A stretch of 28,733 bases of DNA from Physcocola sp002396385 (GTDB taxonomy: Bacteria > Bacteroidota > Bacteroidia > Bacteroidales > Paludibacteraceae). Made by a program: the position numbers and the translations under genes. How positions within the stretch are numbered: the stretch's first letter is position 1; every line of letters begins with the position of its first letter. Under the pieces are notes generated by a model. That model was not told the origin of the DNA and did no database searches. It saw only the letters and a program-made list of their open reading frames with translations. The stretch spans positions 1 to 28,733 of the forward strand of contig CAMNDM010000043.1 of NCBI GenBank assembly GCA_946535435.1, in the 5' to 3' direction. Positions 21,204-28,733 of the stretch are shown one piece after another.

Positions 21204-23573
21204 TTAAACGATTTTTATGTTGGCGTACTTCAAAATTAATTTTTTCTCGCCCACGTTCTGGAAGTGAACGACAATTTTTGCCATCGGAGTTCCGGCTCCC
21301 TCTAATTTGGTGACGACACCCATACCGAATTGTGCGTGAACAACCTTATCGCCCACTTTGACGTTGGTGTTGGTGTTGACGTGCAGGTTGCGGATGGAAT
21401 TGTCTTCGGCGCGCGAGAGGGGGGTGAGGTTGCGCTTTGGTGGAACAGCTGCGCCTACCTTGGGTGGCTCGACATTGAAATGGTATTTCTGGCGTGGCTG
21501 CTCGGTAGGTGTTTTCTTGACAAAGGTATCGTGTCTTGGCCGGAAATTTTGTAGGCGTTGCTCTATCTCTTCGTCCGAGGCCACATTTGAATAAAGACGC
21601 CTATAGTCGGGGGCCATTGAAAAGTCCAGCATTTCCGAATCAATGTCTTTTATGAAGCGGCTGGGGTTTGAGGGATTGATAGCCCCGTTTTTCATGCGGC
21701 TTTTGGCATAGGAAATCACGCAGAAGTCTTCGGCACGGGTTATGGCCACGTAGAACAGCCTGCGCTCTTCTTCAATGCCCTCGGCTGAACCCGTACTCAT
21801 AGATGAAGGGAACAGTTCCTCTTCCACGCCTACAATGAACACATTTTTGAATTCAAGTCCTTTTGCCGAATGTACGGTCATGAGGGTGACCTTGTCGTCG
21901 GTGTCGTTGTCGTCGAGCGAGGTCATCAGGGCCACCTCTGCCATAAAGTCGGCCACCATCAGCGGCTCTCCTTCTTCCTCCAGTTTTTGTGCGGCCGAGG
22001 TGCTGAGTCCGTTCAGCAGTTCTTCCACGTTTTGAAGGCGCGAAACACCTTCTGGCGATTTGTCGGCATTCAACGCCGTCCACATACCAGAGTTGTGAAC
22101 CACCATTTCTACAAATTCATAGGCGTCTTTCTCCTCTTTAATGGCAACGAGCGAGTCCATCAGTTTCTTGAACTCGGCCAGTTTGGCCAATGTGCCAGCG
22201 TTTACTGGCAGGGCGTAGGTCATAGGGTCGGAGAGGACCGTCCAGCAAGACACGTCGTTTTTGTGCGCCGTTTCCAGAATCTTGCCCACCGTGGTGTCGC
22301 CAATACCTCTGGCCGGCGTGTTGATGATGCGTTTGAACGCCTCTTCGTCGTTGTTGTTGATGGCCAGGCGGATGTACCCCAGCGTGTCGAGGATTTCCTT
22401 GCGCTCGTAGAACGAGGTTGAACCCCACAGTTTGTAGGGGATTCCTTTCTGGCGGAATGTCTTTTCCAGTATGCGCGACTGGGCGTTGGTGCGGTAGAGG
22501 ATGGCGAAGTCGGAATAGCGCAGATGCGCTTTCTGCTTCAAGTTTTCCACCATTTGCGACACTTTTAGGCTTTCGTCGGTCTCGGAGTACGAGTTCATAA
22601 CCAGAACCGGGCTGCCCTCGTTCCGTTCAGAAAAGACATTTTTAGGTATCTGCCCCTCGTTTTTCTTAATCAGGCTGTTGGCTACGCTCACAATATTAGG
22701 GGTGGAGCGGTAGTTCTGTTCCAGTTTGAAGACCTTGCATTCGGGGTAGTTCTCTCTAAACTTCAGTATGTTCTCGATGCGGGCACCACGGAACGAGTAA
22801 ATGCTCTGTGCGTCGTCGCCCACCACACACACCTTGTGGCTTTTGTTCGCCAGCTTCTGCACAATCAGGAACTGCGAGAAGTTAGTGTCTTGGTACTCGT
22901 CGACCAGAATAAACTTGAAGATGTTCTGGTACTTGGCGAGTATGTCGGGGTGGTCGCGGAAAAGCAGGTTGGTATAGAGCAGCAGGTCGTCGAAGTCCAT
23001 GGCGTTGGCCTTCTGGCACCTGACGGTGTAGTATTTGTAGAGGTCGCCAAACAGCGGCATCCGCTGGTGCAGGTCATAGTCGTGGAATTCCTTTTTCGAT
23101 CGGTAGGCCTCGGCGGTGACCAGGTCGTTCTTCATTTGCGAGATGCGGTTGGCCACTTTCTTCGGAGAATAGACCTTGTCGTCGAGTTTTCGCTCCTTTA
23201 TGATGGCCTTGATCAGGTTGTGCGAGTCGGTGGTGTCGTAAATGGTAAAGTCGGCGGTAAAGCCAATCAGCTCAGCCTCCTTGCGCAGAATACGGCTGAA
23301 AATGGAGTGGAAAGTACCCATCCAGAGCCTTTTGGAATTATCGTCACCCACCAGTTTGCCGATACGGTCCTTCATTTCCCTTGCCGCCTTGTTGGTAAAG
23401 GTCAGGGCCAGGATGGAAGACGGCCTAATGCCCTCGTCGATCAGTTGTGCGATCTTGTAGGTCAGCACCCTGGTCTTGCCCGAGCCTGCTCCCGCCACCA
23501 CTAGCGACGGACCATTGTTGAAACATACCGCTTCGCGTTGAATACCACTTAATTCTTCTAAAAAATTTCCCAT
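21204..23573 (-). CDS. pcrA: ATP-dependent DNA helicase PcrA/UvrD
   Basis: This 789-residue superfamily 1A 3'-5' helicase unwinds DNA in nucleotide excision and mismatch repair and removes proteins from DNA. The Q-motif region LSGIQREAV precedes Walker A AGAGSGKT (residues 27-34). Motif Ia follows as LTFTNKAAREM, motif II as ILVDEYQDTN, motif III as VVGDDAQSIYSFRGA, motif IV as LEQNYRS, motif V as VTLMTVHSAKGLEF and motif VI as RLFYVAITRA. The C terminus (GDKVVHAQFGMGVVTKLEG) is the Tudor-like RNA-polymerase-binding fold typical of PcrA. Length is normal. The start is 19 bases after the upstream lipoprotein stop with no separate promoter box visible, so it is probably read from the promoter near 24990. 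uvrD would be an equally good symbol. Confidence 0.96.
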   Translation of the reverse strand: MGNFLEELSGIQREAVCFNNGPSLVVAGAGSGKTRVLTYKIAQLIDEGIRPSSILALTFTNKAAREMKDRIGKLVGDDNSKRLWMGTFHSIFSRILRKEAELIGFTADFTIYDTTDSHNLIKAIIKERKLDDKVYSPKKVANRISQMKNDLVTAEAYRSKKEFHDYDLHQRMPLFGDLYKYYTVRCQKANAMDFDDLLLYTNLLFRDHPDILAKYQNIFKFILVDEYQDTNFSQFLIVQKLANKSHKVCVVGDDAQSIYSFRGARIENILKFRENYPECKVFKLEQNYRSTPNIVSVANSLIKKNEGQIPKNVFSERNEGSPVLVMNSYSETDESLKVSQMVENLKQKAHLRYSDFAILYRTNAQSRILEKTFRQKGIPYKLWGSTSFYERKEILDTLGYIRLAINNNDEEAFKRIINTPARGIGDTTVGKILETAHKNDVSCWTVLSDPMTYALPVNAGTLAKLAEFKKLMDSLVAIKEEKDAYEFVEMVVHNSGMWTALNADKSPEGVSRLQNVEELLNGLSTSAAQKLEEEGEPLMVADFMAEVALMTSLDDNDTDDKVTLMTVHSAKGLEFKNVFIVGVEEELFPSSMSTGSAEGIEEERRLFYVAITRAEDFCVISYAKSRMKNGAINPSNPSRFIKDIDSEMLDFSMAPDYRRLYSNVASDEEIEQRLQNFRPRHDTFVKKTPTEQPRQKYHFNVEPPKVGAAVPPKRNLTPLSRAEDNSIRNLHVNTNTNVKVGDKVVHAQFGMGVVTKLEGAGTPMAKIVVHFQNVGEKKLILKYANIKIV

Positions 23574-23592
23574 ATAAATCTAGTTTGTAAAT

Positions 23593-24162
23593 TTATTTCT
23601 CAAGCGATTCCAGCATCCTCAGGTACTTGATGCAGCCTTTGCTGTAAAGGTATCCGAACTTTGTCTTGAACGCCTTCTCGGTAATAGACTCGTTCTCGTT
23701 TTTCCAAGAAGAGACGATGCTGAAAGTGAGGGCTTCCAGTATGTTCGGGTTGGGATACTGGTCGTAATAGTGGTCGAAGTCGCGAAAACGAACATTCGTT
23801 TGAAAGTATTCGAAAATAAAGTCACCAATCTGGTCGTCGTATTTGTTCTCCTGGTGGTCGAGTAAATAGTTGAACAAAACGGCGTATTGTTGGCTGGTCA
23901 GCGTATCGGCCGCCCAAAACTGGTTGCTTGCCAGCTGTTCAATGCGTTGCTCCTCAGTCGTCTGCTCCATGTTTTTCTTCAACTCGCGGCAAAAATCGTT
24001 GTCACAGTTTAATGCAGCGGAGTCTCCCGAAAAGACGATTTCAGACGCTTCGTCAACAACAGTGACACTGTCGTCCTCGCAAGGTTGCACTTTGTTGTTG
24101 TTTGGTTCCCTGCCACAAGCCGCTAGGAACAGAAGAGCGGTAAAAACTATATATTTATTCAT
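23593..24162 (-). CDS. Small lipoprotein of unknown function
   Basis: The 189-residue product has a lipoprotein signal peptide ending in FLAAC, with C16 as the lipidated residue. The rest is acidic and helical, with a segment around LLDHQENKYDDQIGDFIFEYFQTN and a C-terminal YLYSKGCIKYLRMLESLEK that looks folded. I recognise no domain. It lies 10 bases after the HPPK-like gene and 19 bases before pcrA, so it is expressed with them. The first 45 residues after the signal are likely a flexible linker. Confidence 0.75.
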   Translation of the reverse strand: MNKYIVFTALLFLAACGREPNNNKVQPCEDDSVTVVDEASEIVFSGDSAALNCDNDFCRELKKNMEQTTEEQRIEQLASNQFWAADTLTSQQYAVLFNYLLDHQENKYDDQIGDFIFEYFQTNVRFRDFDHYYDQYPNPNILEALTFSIVSSWKNENESITEKAFKTKFGYLYSKGCIKYLRMLESLEK

Positions 24163-24172
24163 TTCTCAGATA

Positions 24173-24544
24173 TTAATCGTTAAACGTACTTCTCAGTTGA
24201 GCCAGAAAAGGGTATTTGTGGTAGTTTTTATGGACAATAACGCCATCGGCTTCCACTATGTCCAGGTCTAAAGCCACGTTGCGCGAGTCCTTTACGCGCC
24301 CCACCTGTTTTTCCAGTTCTTTCAAAGCGAAGGCCATCTTCTTGAAGTCTAAAGTTGTCTGTATGCGGACCATCTGGTTCAGGTACCAGCATTTGTATGA
24401 TAGCCCGATGCCTTCGGTGCGTAGCACTTGCGAGAAAACGGCACTGCTGAAACAGGCCGACAACAGCAGGTTGGCAACGCCGATGTTGAAATCTGCATTA
24501 TAGTTCGAGCCAATACCCACGTAATATGTAAAGCATTCACCCAT
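24173..24544 (-). CDS. Short HPPK (FolK)-like protein
   Basis: The 123-residue product has the order of motifs of 6-hydroxymethyl-7,8-dihydropterin pyrophosphokinase, which makes the folate precursor. These are the start VGIGSNYN (GSN at 12-14), YLNQMVRIQT (54-63), the segment LEKQVGRVKDSR (77-88), the magnesium-binding pair D93-L-D95 in ALDLDIV, and a final HKNYHKYPFLAQL. It is about 35 residues shorter than a usual FolK of about 160. The WGPR segment ahead of LDLDI is reduced to SRNVA, and the loop that closes over ATP is missing or shortened. It may be a diverged paralogue with a different or lost activity. It sits 5 bases after the DUF695 gene in a probable operon ending with pcrA. Confidence 0.7.
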   Translation of the reverse strand: MGECFTYYVGIGSNYNADFNIGVANLLLSACFSSAVFSQVLRTEGIGLSYKCWYLNQMVRIQTTLDFKKMAFALKELEKQVGRVKDSRNVALDLDIVEADGVIVHKNYHKYPFLAQLRSTFND

Positions 24545-24549
24545 TGCGC

Positions 24550-24948
24550 CTATATGCTGTTTAATACCTTTTGGGCTTCGGTGTAGGCGTCCCAGTCAGG
24601 GTCGTCCATACTGTATAGGGTGAGGGGGAGTGGAGGGAAAAGCATCAGCACCTGGTTCAGTCTTTCGCCGAAATGTTGCAGGTTGCGAACGTACCAGGTG
24701 TAAACGAACTTGTCGGTTTCCTCCTTGACGAGAACGAGGAAGGCGTCCCGCTCTTTCTCGAAAATGTACGTCAACTGTTCTTCAGCCTTGGCGGTCAAAT
24801 CGTTGTCAGTCTCCTCGTCTTCCGTCTTCTTCCAGTGCATTTCTATACGGAAAGGGTACATCCCCGACTTGGCATGCGCCTCCATGTGCATCCGCCCCTT
24901 TAGGCGGCTCCCATCTAAAAGCTCAGCAACGAACCAATCGCCATTCAT
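24550..24948 (-). CDS. DUF695-family protein
   Basis: The 132-residue protein opens with MNGDWFVAELLDGSRLKGRMH and contains FVYTWYVRNLQHFGERLNQVL, then LPLTLYSMDDPDWDAYTEA. This pattern (aromatic strand, FxERLN helix, then D-PDW) is that of DUF695, a small family without known function. It has no signal peptide. It is the first gene of the run that continues through the HPPK-like gene, the lipoprotein and pcrA. A promoter box lies 35 bases upstream. Confidence 0.75.
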   Translation of the reverse strand: MNGDWFVAELLDGSRLKGRMHMEAHAKSGMYPFRIEMHWKKTEDEETDNDLTAKAEEQLTYIFEKERDAFLVLVKEETDKFVYTWYVRNLQHFGERLNQVLMLFPPLPLTLYSMDDPDWDAYTEAQKVLNSI

Positions 24949-24982
24949 ACTTTATTATCCTCTTTTTATACTCTAAATTCAA

Positions 24983-24990
24983 CAAAATTA
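24983..24990 (-). promoter_or_regulatory. -7 box of the DUF695-to-pcrA operon
   Basis: TAATTTTG on the minus strand matches TAnnTTTG and lies 34 bases before the ATG at 24948. A TTTT stretch about 20 bases upstream could serve as a weak -33 element. Confidence 0.5.
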
Positions 24991-25141
24991 AAAATAAAAA
25001 CTGACACTTGGAAAACAGAGAACACAAACATTCCTCAAACTGCCTTTGTTATAGGATTAATAATCTTTTCCTCCCTCCAAAAATGCTCTCGCATCCGCCG
25101 TTGAAGGCTTGATTGCTGGTTTTGAATTTGAAGCTTTTTTT

Positions 25142-25149
25142 TACTTTTG
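25142..25149 (+). promoter_or_regulatory. -7 box of the AAA-ATPase remnant
   Basis: TACTTTTG matches TAnnTTTG, 19 bases before the ATG at 25169. The best TTTG upstream (25121-25124) gives a spacer of 17, somewhat short. It shows that the start region of the remnant is preserved. Confidence 0.5.
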
Positions 25150-25168
25150 CATTGAAGGCGGAAACATT

Positions 25169-25724
25169 ATGGAACAGTTCTTAAAAAAATACCCGGTCGG
25201 CATACAGACCTTTCGACGGCAAGTTTTACACGTTGGGCATACCCAACGAGGAGGTTGCTGACGGATTGACCTCGTACCTTATTCCCGAATACTGCAACAC
25301 CTCAATGGGCAGGTTTGATCCCGAAATCAGCAGGTTGGGTGAACTAATCACTGTTGGCGACGCCAATGGCATGATGGAGCAGTTGCAGACCATTATGGAA
25401 GAGATTCCGTTTGAGAACAACGAGCCGAAAATGATGAAGGCTCATTTCAGAAATATGGACTACCTTATGGTTCGTGCAACCGGCTATAAAACTTATGTGG
25501 AAATGCCGAAACAGGGCGGCCGTATTGATATCTGCTTCGAAACTGACCAATATGCCTACATCATTGAATGCAAGCGCAACCTATCGGCCAAAGAGGCTCT
25601 TGCGCAGATTGATGTGAAGAACTGTGCAAAGCGTTTGTCAGCCACTGGCAAACAACTGTTTAAGATCGGCGCTAACTTCAGCACCGATAAAAAGAACATG
25701 GTTGAGTGGGTGGTGGAGGAGTAG
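25169..25724 (+). pseudogene. AAA-ATPase/PD-(D/E)XK (DUF1703-type) gene with large internal deletion
   Basis: The start at 25169 reads MEQFLKKYPVGIQTF, which is how full-length members of this family begin, just before the YVDKT and Walker A region. At about 25210 the frame changes: the other frame reads FDGKFYTLGIPNEEVADGL from 25212, which belongs to the C-terminal half. Everything between, about 330 residues with the whole AAA domain, is missing. The tail is otherwise intact to 25724 and keeps a PD-(D/E)XK-type core (RIDICFETDQYAYIIECKR, then EALAQID). A short protein could still be made from the TTG at 25233. I read it as a deletion remnant. Confidence 0.75.
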
Positions 25725-25940
25725 AAGGTATTCTGCTGTGGACTTTATCTGAATGTAGGTACTTTTTTGCATTATAATTTATAAGTAGAGTTTTAAGTCT
25801 GTAATTTCTTTTAAAGGTCAATTATTGGGATAGAAAGGCTAATTGAATTATTGAAGTAGGCTTGATATAAATTTATGAATAATTATTAAATTTGATAGAG
25901 ATTAAGTTTATTAACGTATATCTTATGTCCTATTCATAAT

Positions 25941-27011
25941 ATGTATATTCCAAAATCTGAAATATTGACAACAGACTGTCTTGGAAAAGTATTTTCAAAG
26001 ACAGTCGCCACATACAAATTTTTTTGGTTTGTCTCGATTATTCAAATGCATGCGAAATTGGACACTCAAAAGTTTAGTGTATGGGATGTTGTGATAAGGA
26101 TGGTGGCTAATGCTTGGTATCCTATTCATTATTTTCGTTTGTCATTTGGAAAAAGTGATTCTCTTTTTGATATTGTAATTGAATTACAACAAATAACGCA
26201 AATATCGATTGACGCTAATACTGAAACTATTATAAATTGTATTAAAGAAAGATTAGAAGAAAAAAGAATAAAAAGACTTTTGACTATCCTCACTTTAAAT
26301 GTACCCTATCGGTTTCTTCGACCTTGGATAGACACGTCAGATGACAAAGAAATGGTACAACGTTCACAAACTTTAGAAAATAATTGTTTGTATTCATTGC
26401 ATAAGAATGGAGGAGAGTTTTATATTGAATTAAACCCTAAATGGAATCAATATCTTTATAATAACTATAATATACTGATAGATTTTGCCTATTGGAATCT
26501 TACCCAGTTTTTACAAGTCCGTAACCCAAACGTTCCAGCAATTACCAATAAACTGATACGTCCCGAAGTAAGAAACTCTTTACAAAAGCAACACGAGTAT
26601 TGGGATATGGTAATGAGTATTGGTGGACCGATTCATTGTATTTACACAAATAAAGAACTATCCCCAAAGGATTATGATTTGGATCATTTTATTCCATGGA
26701 GTTTTGTTTCTCATGATTTGCTTTGGAATCTGATTCCTTCAGATGGTAGCATTAACTCTGCAAAGAGTAACAAACTGCCTGATTTGAATTATTATTTACC
26801 CAAAATTGCAGAAATGCAGTATTATGCTTTGCAGTTGATGTATAAAGCTAATAAGGAACCCAAAGTCATGGAGGACTTTATTTCTTTGGGGTATACAATA
26901 CAAGAATTAGTAAATATGAACAACGAGCAATTTTTAGATCTCTATAAAAGAACTTTTAATCCAATCTGTCAAATTGCTCTCAATATGGGCTTTGAAACGT
27001 GGAAATATTAA
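25941..27011 (+). CDS. HNH endonuclease domain protein
   Basis: The 356-residue protein has an HNH nuclease motif in its C-terminal third: C233 in IHCIYTNKEL, D248-H249 in DYDLDHFIPWSF, N263 in LLWNLIPSDG and then INSAKSNKLP (271-280). This is the beta-beta-alpha metal finger layout without the CxxC zinc pairs of some members. The N-terminal 220 residues (for example TYKFFWFVSIIQM and AWYPIHYFRLSFGKSDSL) are aromatic-rich, helical and not a domain I can name; they may bind nucleic acid or sense a target. The gene is strongly AT-rich and has no clear promoter box immediately upstream. It ends 4 bases before the methyltransferase-HIT gene, so the two form one unit. Restriction of foreign DNA is the likely theme, by inference. 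Confidence 0.85.
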   Translation: MYIPKSEILTTDCLGKVFSKTVATYKFFWFVSIIQMHAKLDTQKFSVWDVVIRMVANAWYPIHYFRLSFGKSDSLFDIVIELQQITQISIDANTETIINCIKERLEEKRIKRLLTILTLNVPYRFLRPWIDTSDDKEMVQRSQTLENNCLYSLHKNGGEFYIELNPKWNQYLYNNYNILIDFAYWNLTQFLQVRNPNVPAITNKLIRPEVRNSLQKQHEYWDMVMSIGGPIHCIYTNKELSPKDYDLDHFIPWSFVSHDLLWNLIPSDGSINSAKSNKLPDLNYYLPKIAEMQYYALQLMYKANKEPKVMEDFISLGYTIQELVNMNNEQFLDLYKRTFNPICQIALNMGFETWKY

Positions 27012-27015
27012 AACT

Positions 27016-27879
27016 ATGAAACAAGAGAAAATAAATCATCCATATTTGACTGCGATCAAGCGGACAGAAATGTCAGTACCAACTCGCTATCTTCTGCAAC
27101 ATAATTTTATAAAGGGAAAAATTTTAGATTTTGGATGTGGTTATGGTTTTGATACAGAAGAGTTAAAACGACAAGGTTATGACATTACAGGATACGATTA
27201 TCATTATTTTCCTAAATATCCAGAAGGTAAGTATGATACGATCATTTGTAATTATGTATTAAATGTTCTTGAACCATATGCTCAAGCTGAAGTTTTGATG
27301 GAAGTCTCCAATTTGTTATCTCCCAATGGTAAAGCTTTTTTTGCTGTACGAAGAGACTTAACGAATGAAGGTTATAGGTTGCATGCTATTCACAAACAAT
27401 ATACCTACCAATGTAATGTAAAACTGCCATACGAAAGTCTTGTCCTCAATAAAAGTTACGAAATATATCAATATAGTCATTTCAATAAACGTCTACGAAC
27501 TGAAGGTGAAAATTGTCCTTTCTGCAATTTATCAAGTAAGGTTGAAATTATATGCGAGACAGTCTCTTGTGTTGCATTCTATGACGGATATCCTGTTTCT
27601 CCTGGCCATGCTCTCATTGTTCCAAAGCGTCATGTTTCTTCATATTTCGATCTTACGAACCATGAACGTGAGGCCATGAATATAGTTCTGCAATATGTCA
27701 AAAAAAAGGTGGATGAACGCTTCCATCCTGATGGATATAATGTGGGGATAAATATTGGAGAATATGCAGGTCAGAGTGTGTTCCATTGTCATATGCATTT
27801 AATTCCGCGTTATAAAGGTGATGTTGAGAATCCTAAAGGTGGAGTAAGAGGCGTTATCCCAAGTAAACAGAAGTATTAA
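27016..27879 (+). CDS. Fusion of SAM-dependent methyltransferase and HIT domain
   Basis: The 287-residue protein has two parts. Residues about 10-125 form a compact class I methyltransferase: AIKRTEMSVPTRYLL, motif I ILDFGCGYGFD (36-46), YDTIICNYVLNVLEP (73-87) and FFAVRRDL. Residues about 160-287 form a HIT domain: a CPFC pair at 167-170, GYPVSPGHALIVPKRH, and the triad H257-C-H259-M-H261-LIP. HIT enzymes hydrolyse or transfer nucleoside monophosphates (for example AMP from adenylated substrates). From memory, the methyltransferase part resembles the DNA phosphorothioation-associated putative methyltransferases, but no dnd genes are present here. I chose the ATG at 27016 over one at 26974, because the earlier start would overlap the HNH gene. 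The fusion implies coupled steps on one substrate, which is unknown. Confidence 0.85.
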   Translation: MKQEKINHPYLTAIKRTEMSVPTRYLLQHNFIKGKILDFGCGYGFDTEELKRQGYDITGYDYHYFPKYPEGKYDTIICNYVLNVLEPYAQAEVLMEVSNLLSPNGKAFFAVRRDLTNEGYRLHAIHKQYTYQCNVKLPYESLVLNKSYEIYQYSHFNKRLRTEGENCPFCNLSSKVEIICETVSCVAFYDGYPVSPGHALIVPKRHVSSYFDLTNHEREAMNIVLQYVKKKVDERFHPDGYNVGINIGEYAGQSVFHCHMHLIPRYKGDVENPKGGVRGVIPSKQKY

Positions 27880-28007
27880 AATGTGATAGTGAAAAACAAT
27901 CTCTATTTGTGATGCGTGCCATATCTCATAAGATTAATAGTATTTACACAGGCTCAGGCAGAGACCAAGGCAAGCCGTAGGTCAAGAGGTTTTTAACTAG
28001 ATAGTTA

Positions 28008-28730
28008 TTACCAATAACGTGTTCTTAAATAAGATATTAGTTCGGGATAATCAGTTTCTAGTGTAGTCATTAAATCTTCAGGATCGATTATTGAAAAGTA
28101 GTCACTATGTTCCTCTTTTAGGCTGTTTCTAAAAAGGTTGGCATCATTTCTCATTTCAACATTTCCTTTTGGAATAACAACAATATGAAAGAAATTGTTG
28201 GCTATATTAGGGGAATCTTCTATGATTTTTTCCATTAATAAAGTTTGTCTGCCTAATTGATAGAACGGGTCACTTTTAAATAGTTCGTTCCATGATGTTA
28301 TTCGTGATGATTTACTCCATATTTCTTTATACCGATTAAAATTATAAACTTTATTATCGTGCAAATATGCTTCTGTATATTTCCATTCTATAGGTATTAG
28401 CCATTTATCATTTCCTTTTTTTGCATAAACTAAAGCATCAATAGATGTGCAATTCTTACCTCTTGATTCAGTATTTTCATTCAGAAGGCTTTTATTTTTT
28501 AATACAAATTCGAAGGAAATCAGACTATTATGATCAATTATTGATGGGATTATCTCATCAAAATCAATACCTGTAGCCTTATACAGAATCTTCTTAATTG
28601 CTTTTTCATCGTTCCTAATAAGAAATAAATGATTAAGACAACAAACTTGTGAAGAAAGAATATGAGCAGTTACTTCTGTATGGAAAAAACGCATCATATC
28701 CACCCACCCAAAACGGGCATATCCGTTCAC
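28008..28730 (-). CDS. PD-(D/E)XK-type nuclease-like protein, probably 5'-truncated by the window end
   Basis: The visible 240 residues include a nuclease-like core: FEFVLKN, then D98 in CTSIDALVYA and E115-W-K117 in IPIEWKYTE, followed by helices with FYQLGRQTLLME. The segment HILSSQVCCLNHLF near the start is typical of a PGN_0703-like family of putative restriction endonucleases found in Bacteroidales. The only start available is a GTG at 28730 next to the window edge, and the frame is open to the edge, so the true N terminus probably lies outside. It converges on the methyltransferase-HIT gene, with 128 bases between them in which I see no clear terminator. It is AT-rich like its neighbours. 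Confidence 0.65.
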   Translation of the reverse strand: MNGYARFGWVDMMRFFHTEVTAHILSSQVCCLNHLFLIRNDEKAIKKILYKATGIDFDEIIPSIIDHNSLISFEFVLKNKSLLNENTESRGKNCTSIDALVYAKKGNDKWLIPIEWKYTEAYLHDNKVYNFNRYKEIWSKSSRITSWNELFKSDPFYQLGRQTLLMEKIIEDSPNIANNFFHIVVIPKGNVEMRNDANLFRNSLKEEHSDYFSIIDPEDLMTTLETDYPELISYLRTRYW

Positions 28731-28733
28731 TTT

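Noticed and set aside
22836..23504. Plus-strand open frame of 222 codons opposite pcrA
   Set aside because: It is antisense to the conserved helicase motifs and is Val/Leu/Gln-rich without any domain; a shadow of codon bias.
25759..25774. TACTTTTTTG as a promoter box for the HNH gene
   Set aside because: It has two extra T residues relative to TAnnTTTG and lies about 170 bases before the start, so I do not support it.
26974..27015. Earlier start of the methyltransferase-HIT gene
   Set aside because: It would overlap the HNH coding end by 38 bases; the ATG at 27016, 4 bases after the HNH stop, fits the usual operon spacing.
27950..27995. Possible terminator hairpin between the convergent genes near the right end
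   Set aside because: The only pairing is GACC with GGTC around a very tight inner GGC/GCC; too weak to call.

Overview
The window looks like a piece of a Bacteroidales chromosome (phylum Bacteroidota). The lines of evidence are several promoter boxes of the form TAnnTTTG placed just upstream of starts (the -7 element of this phylum), a hybrid two-component sensor/regulator of the type found in gut Bacteroidales, a PG_1098-like methyltransferase, a DUF4143 ATPase and decayed DUF1703-type AAA-ATPase remnants. I cannot name the genus from sequence alone. Base composition splits the window: both ends (about 1-1770 and 25730-28733) are clearly AT-rich, and the middle is a denser, more balanced housekeeping core.

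Layout. Left accessory part (1-3936): an AT-rich PD-(D/E)XK nuclease-like gene; a truncated 5' piece of a phospholipase D-like gene that runs straight into three 33-bp tandem repeats; a complete DUF4143-type AAA ATPase whose -7 box is embedded in the last repeat; then about 600 bp without an intact gene, holding a decayed AAA-ATPase remnant and a hairpin. Next comes a two-gene minus-strand unit for envelope proteins: a lipoprotein ending in five 12-residue repeats, followed by an exported protein with a catalytically degenerate NlpC/P60-like domain and a long coiled coil. A divergent intergenic region with a perfect 11-bp inverted repeat separates it from a 1328-residue hybrid two-component regulator, followed on the same strand by a NUDIX protein with a probable C-terminal DNA-binding domain.

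Core (10.6-25 kb). A minus-strand pair, purU followed by a PG_1098-like methyltransferase, converges on the NUDIX gene with overlapping stop codons. tRNA-Asp(GTC) has its own promoter and terminator. A tight plus-strand operon follows: Dabb protein, dsbD, nitroreductase-family oxidoreductase, HAD phosphatase. It converges on a minus-strand Cu/Zn-type permease with an HMA domain. Upstream of that lie an AsmA-like envelope protein, pcrA/uvrD helicase, a small lipoprotein, a short HPPK(FolK)-like protein and a DUF695 protein, all on the minus strand. The last four form a probable operon; asmA has its own candidate promoter with an inverted repeat. The asmA terminator and the permease promoter are interleaved.

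Right accessory part (25.1-28.7 kb). A second AAA-ATPase remnant shows an internal deletion joining the first codons of the family to its nuclease-like tail. Then comes a compact two-gene cassette: an HNH endonuclease and, 4 bases on, a fusion of a SAM-dependent methyltransferase with a HIT nucleotide hydrolase/transferase domain. A convergent PD-(D/E)XK-type gene, probably cut by the window edge, closes the window. The HNH plus methyltransferase-HIT cassette is the best candidate here for an under-described, possibly defensive, nucleic-acid modification/cleavage system; that function is inference.
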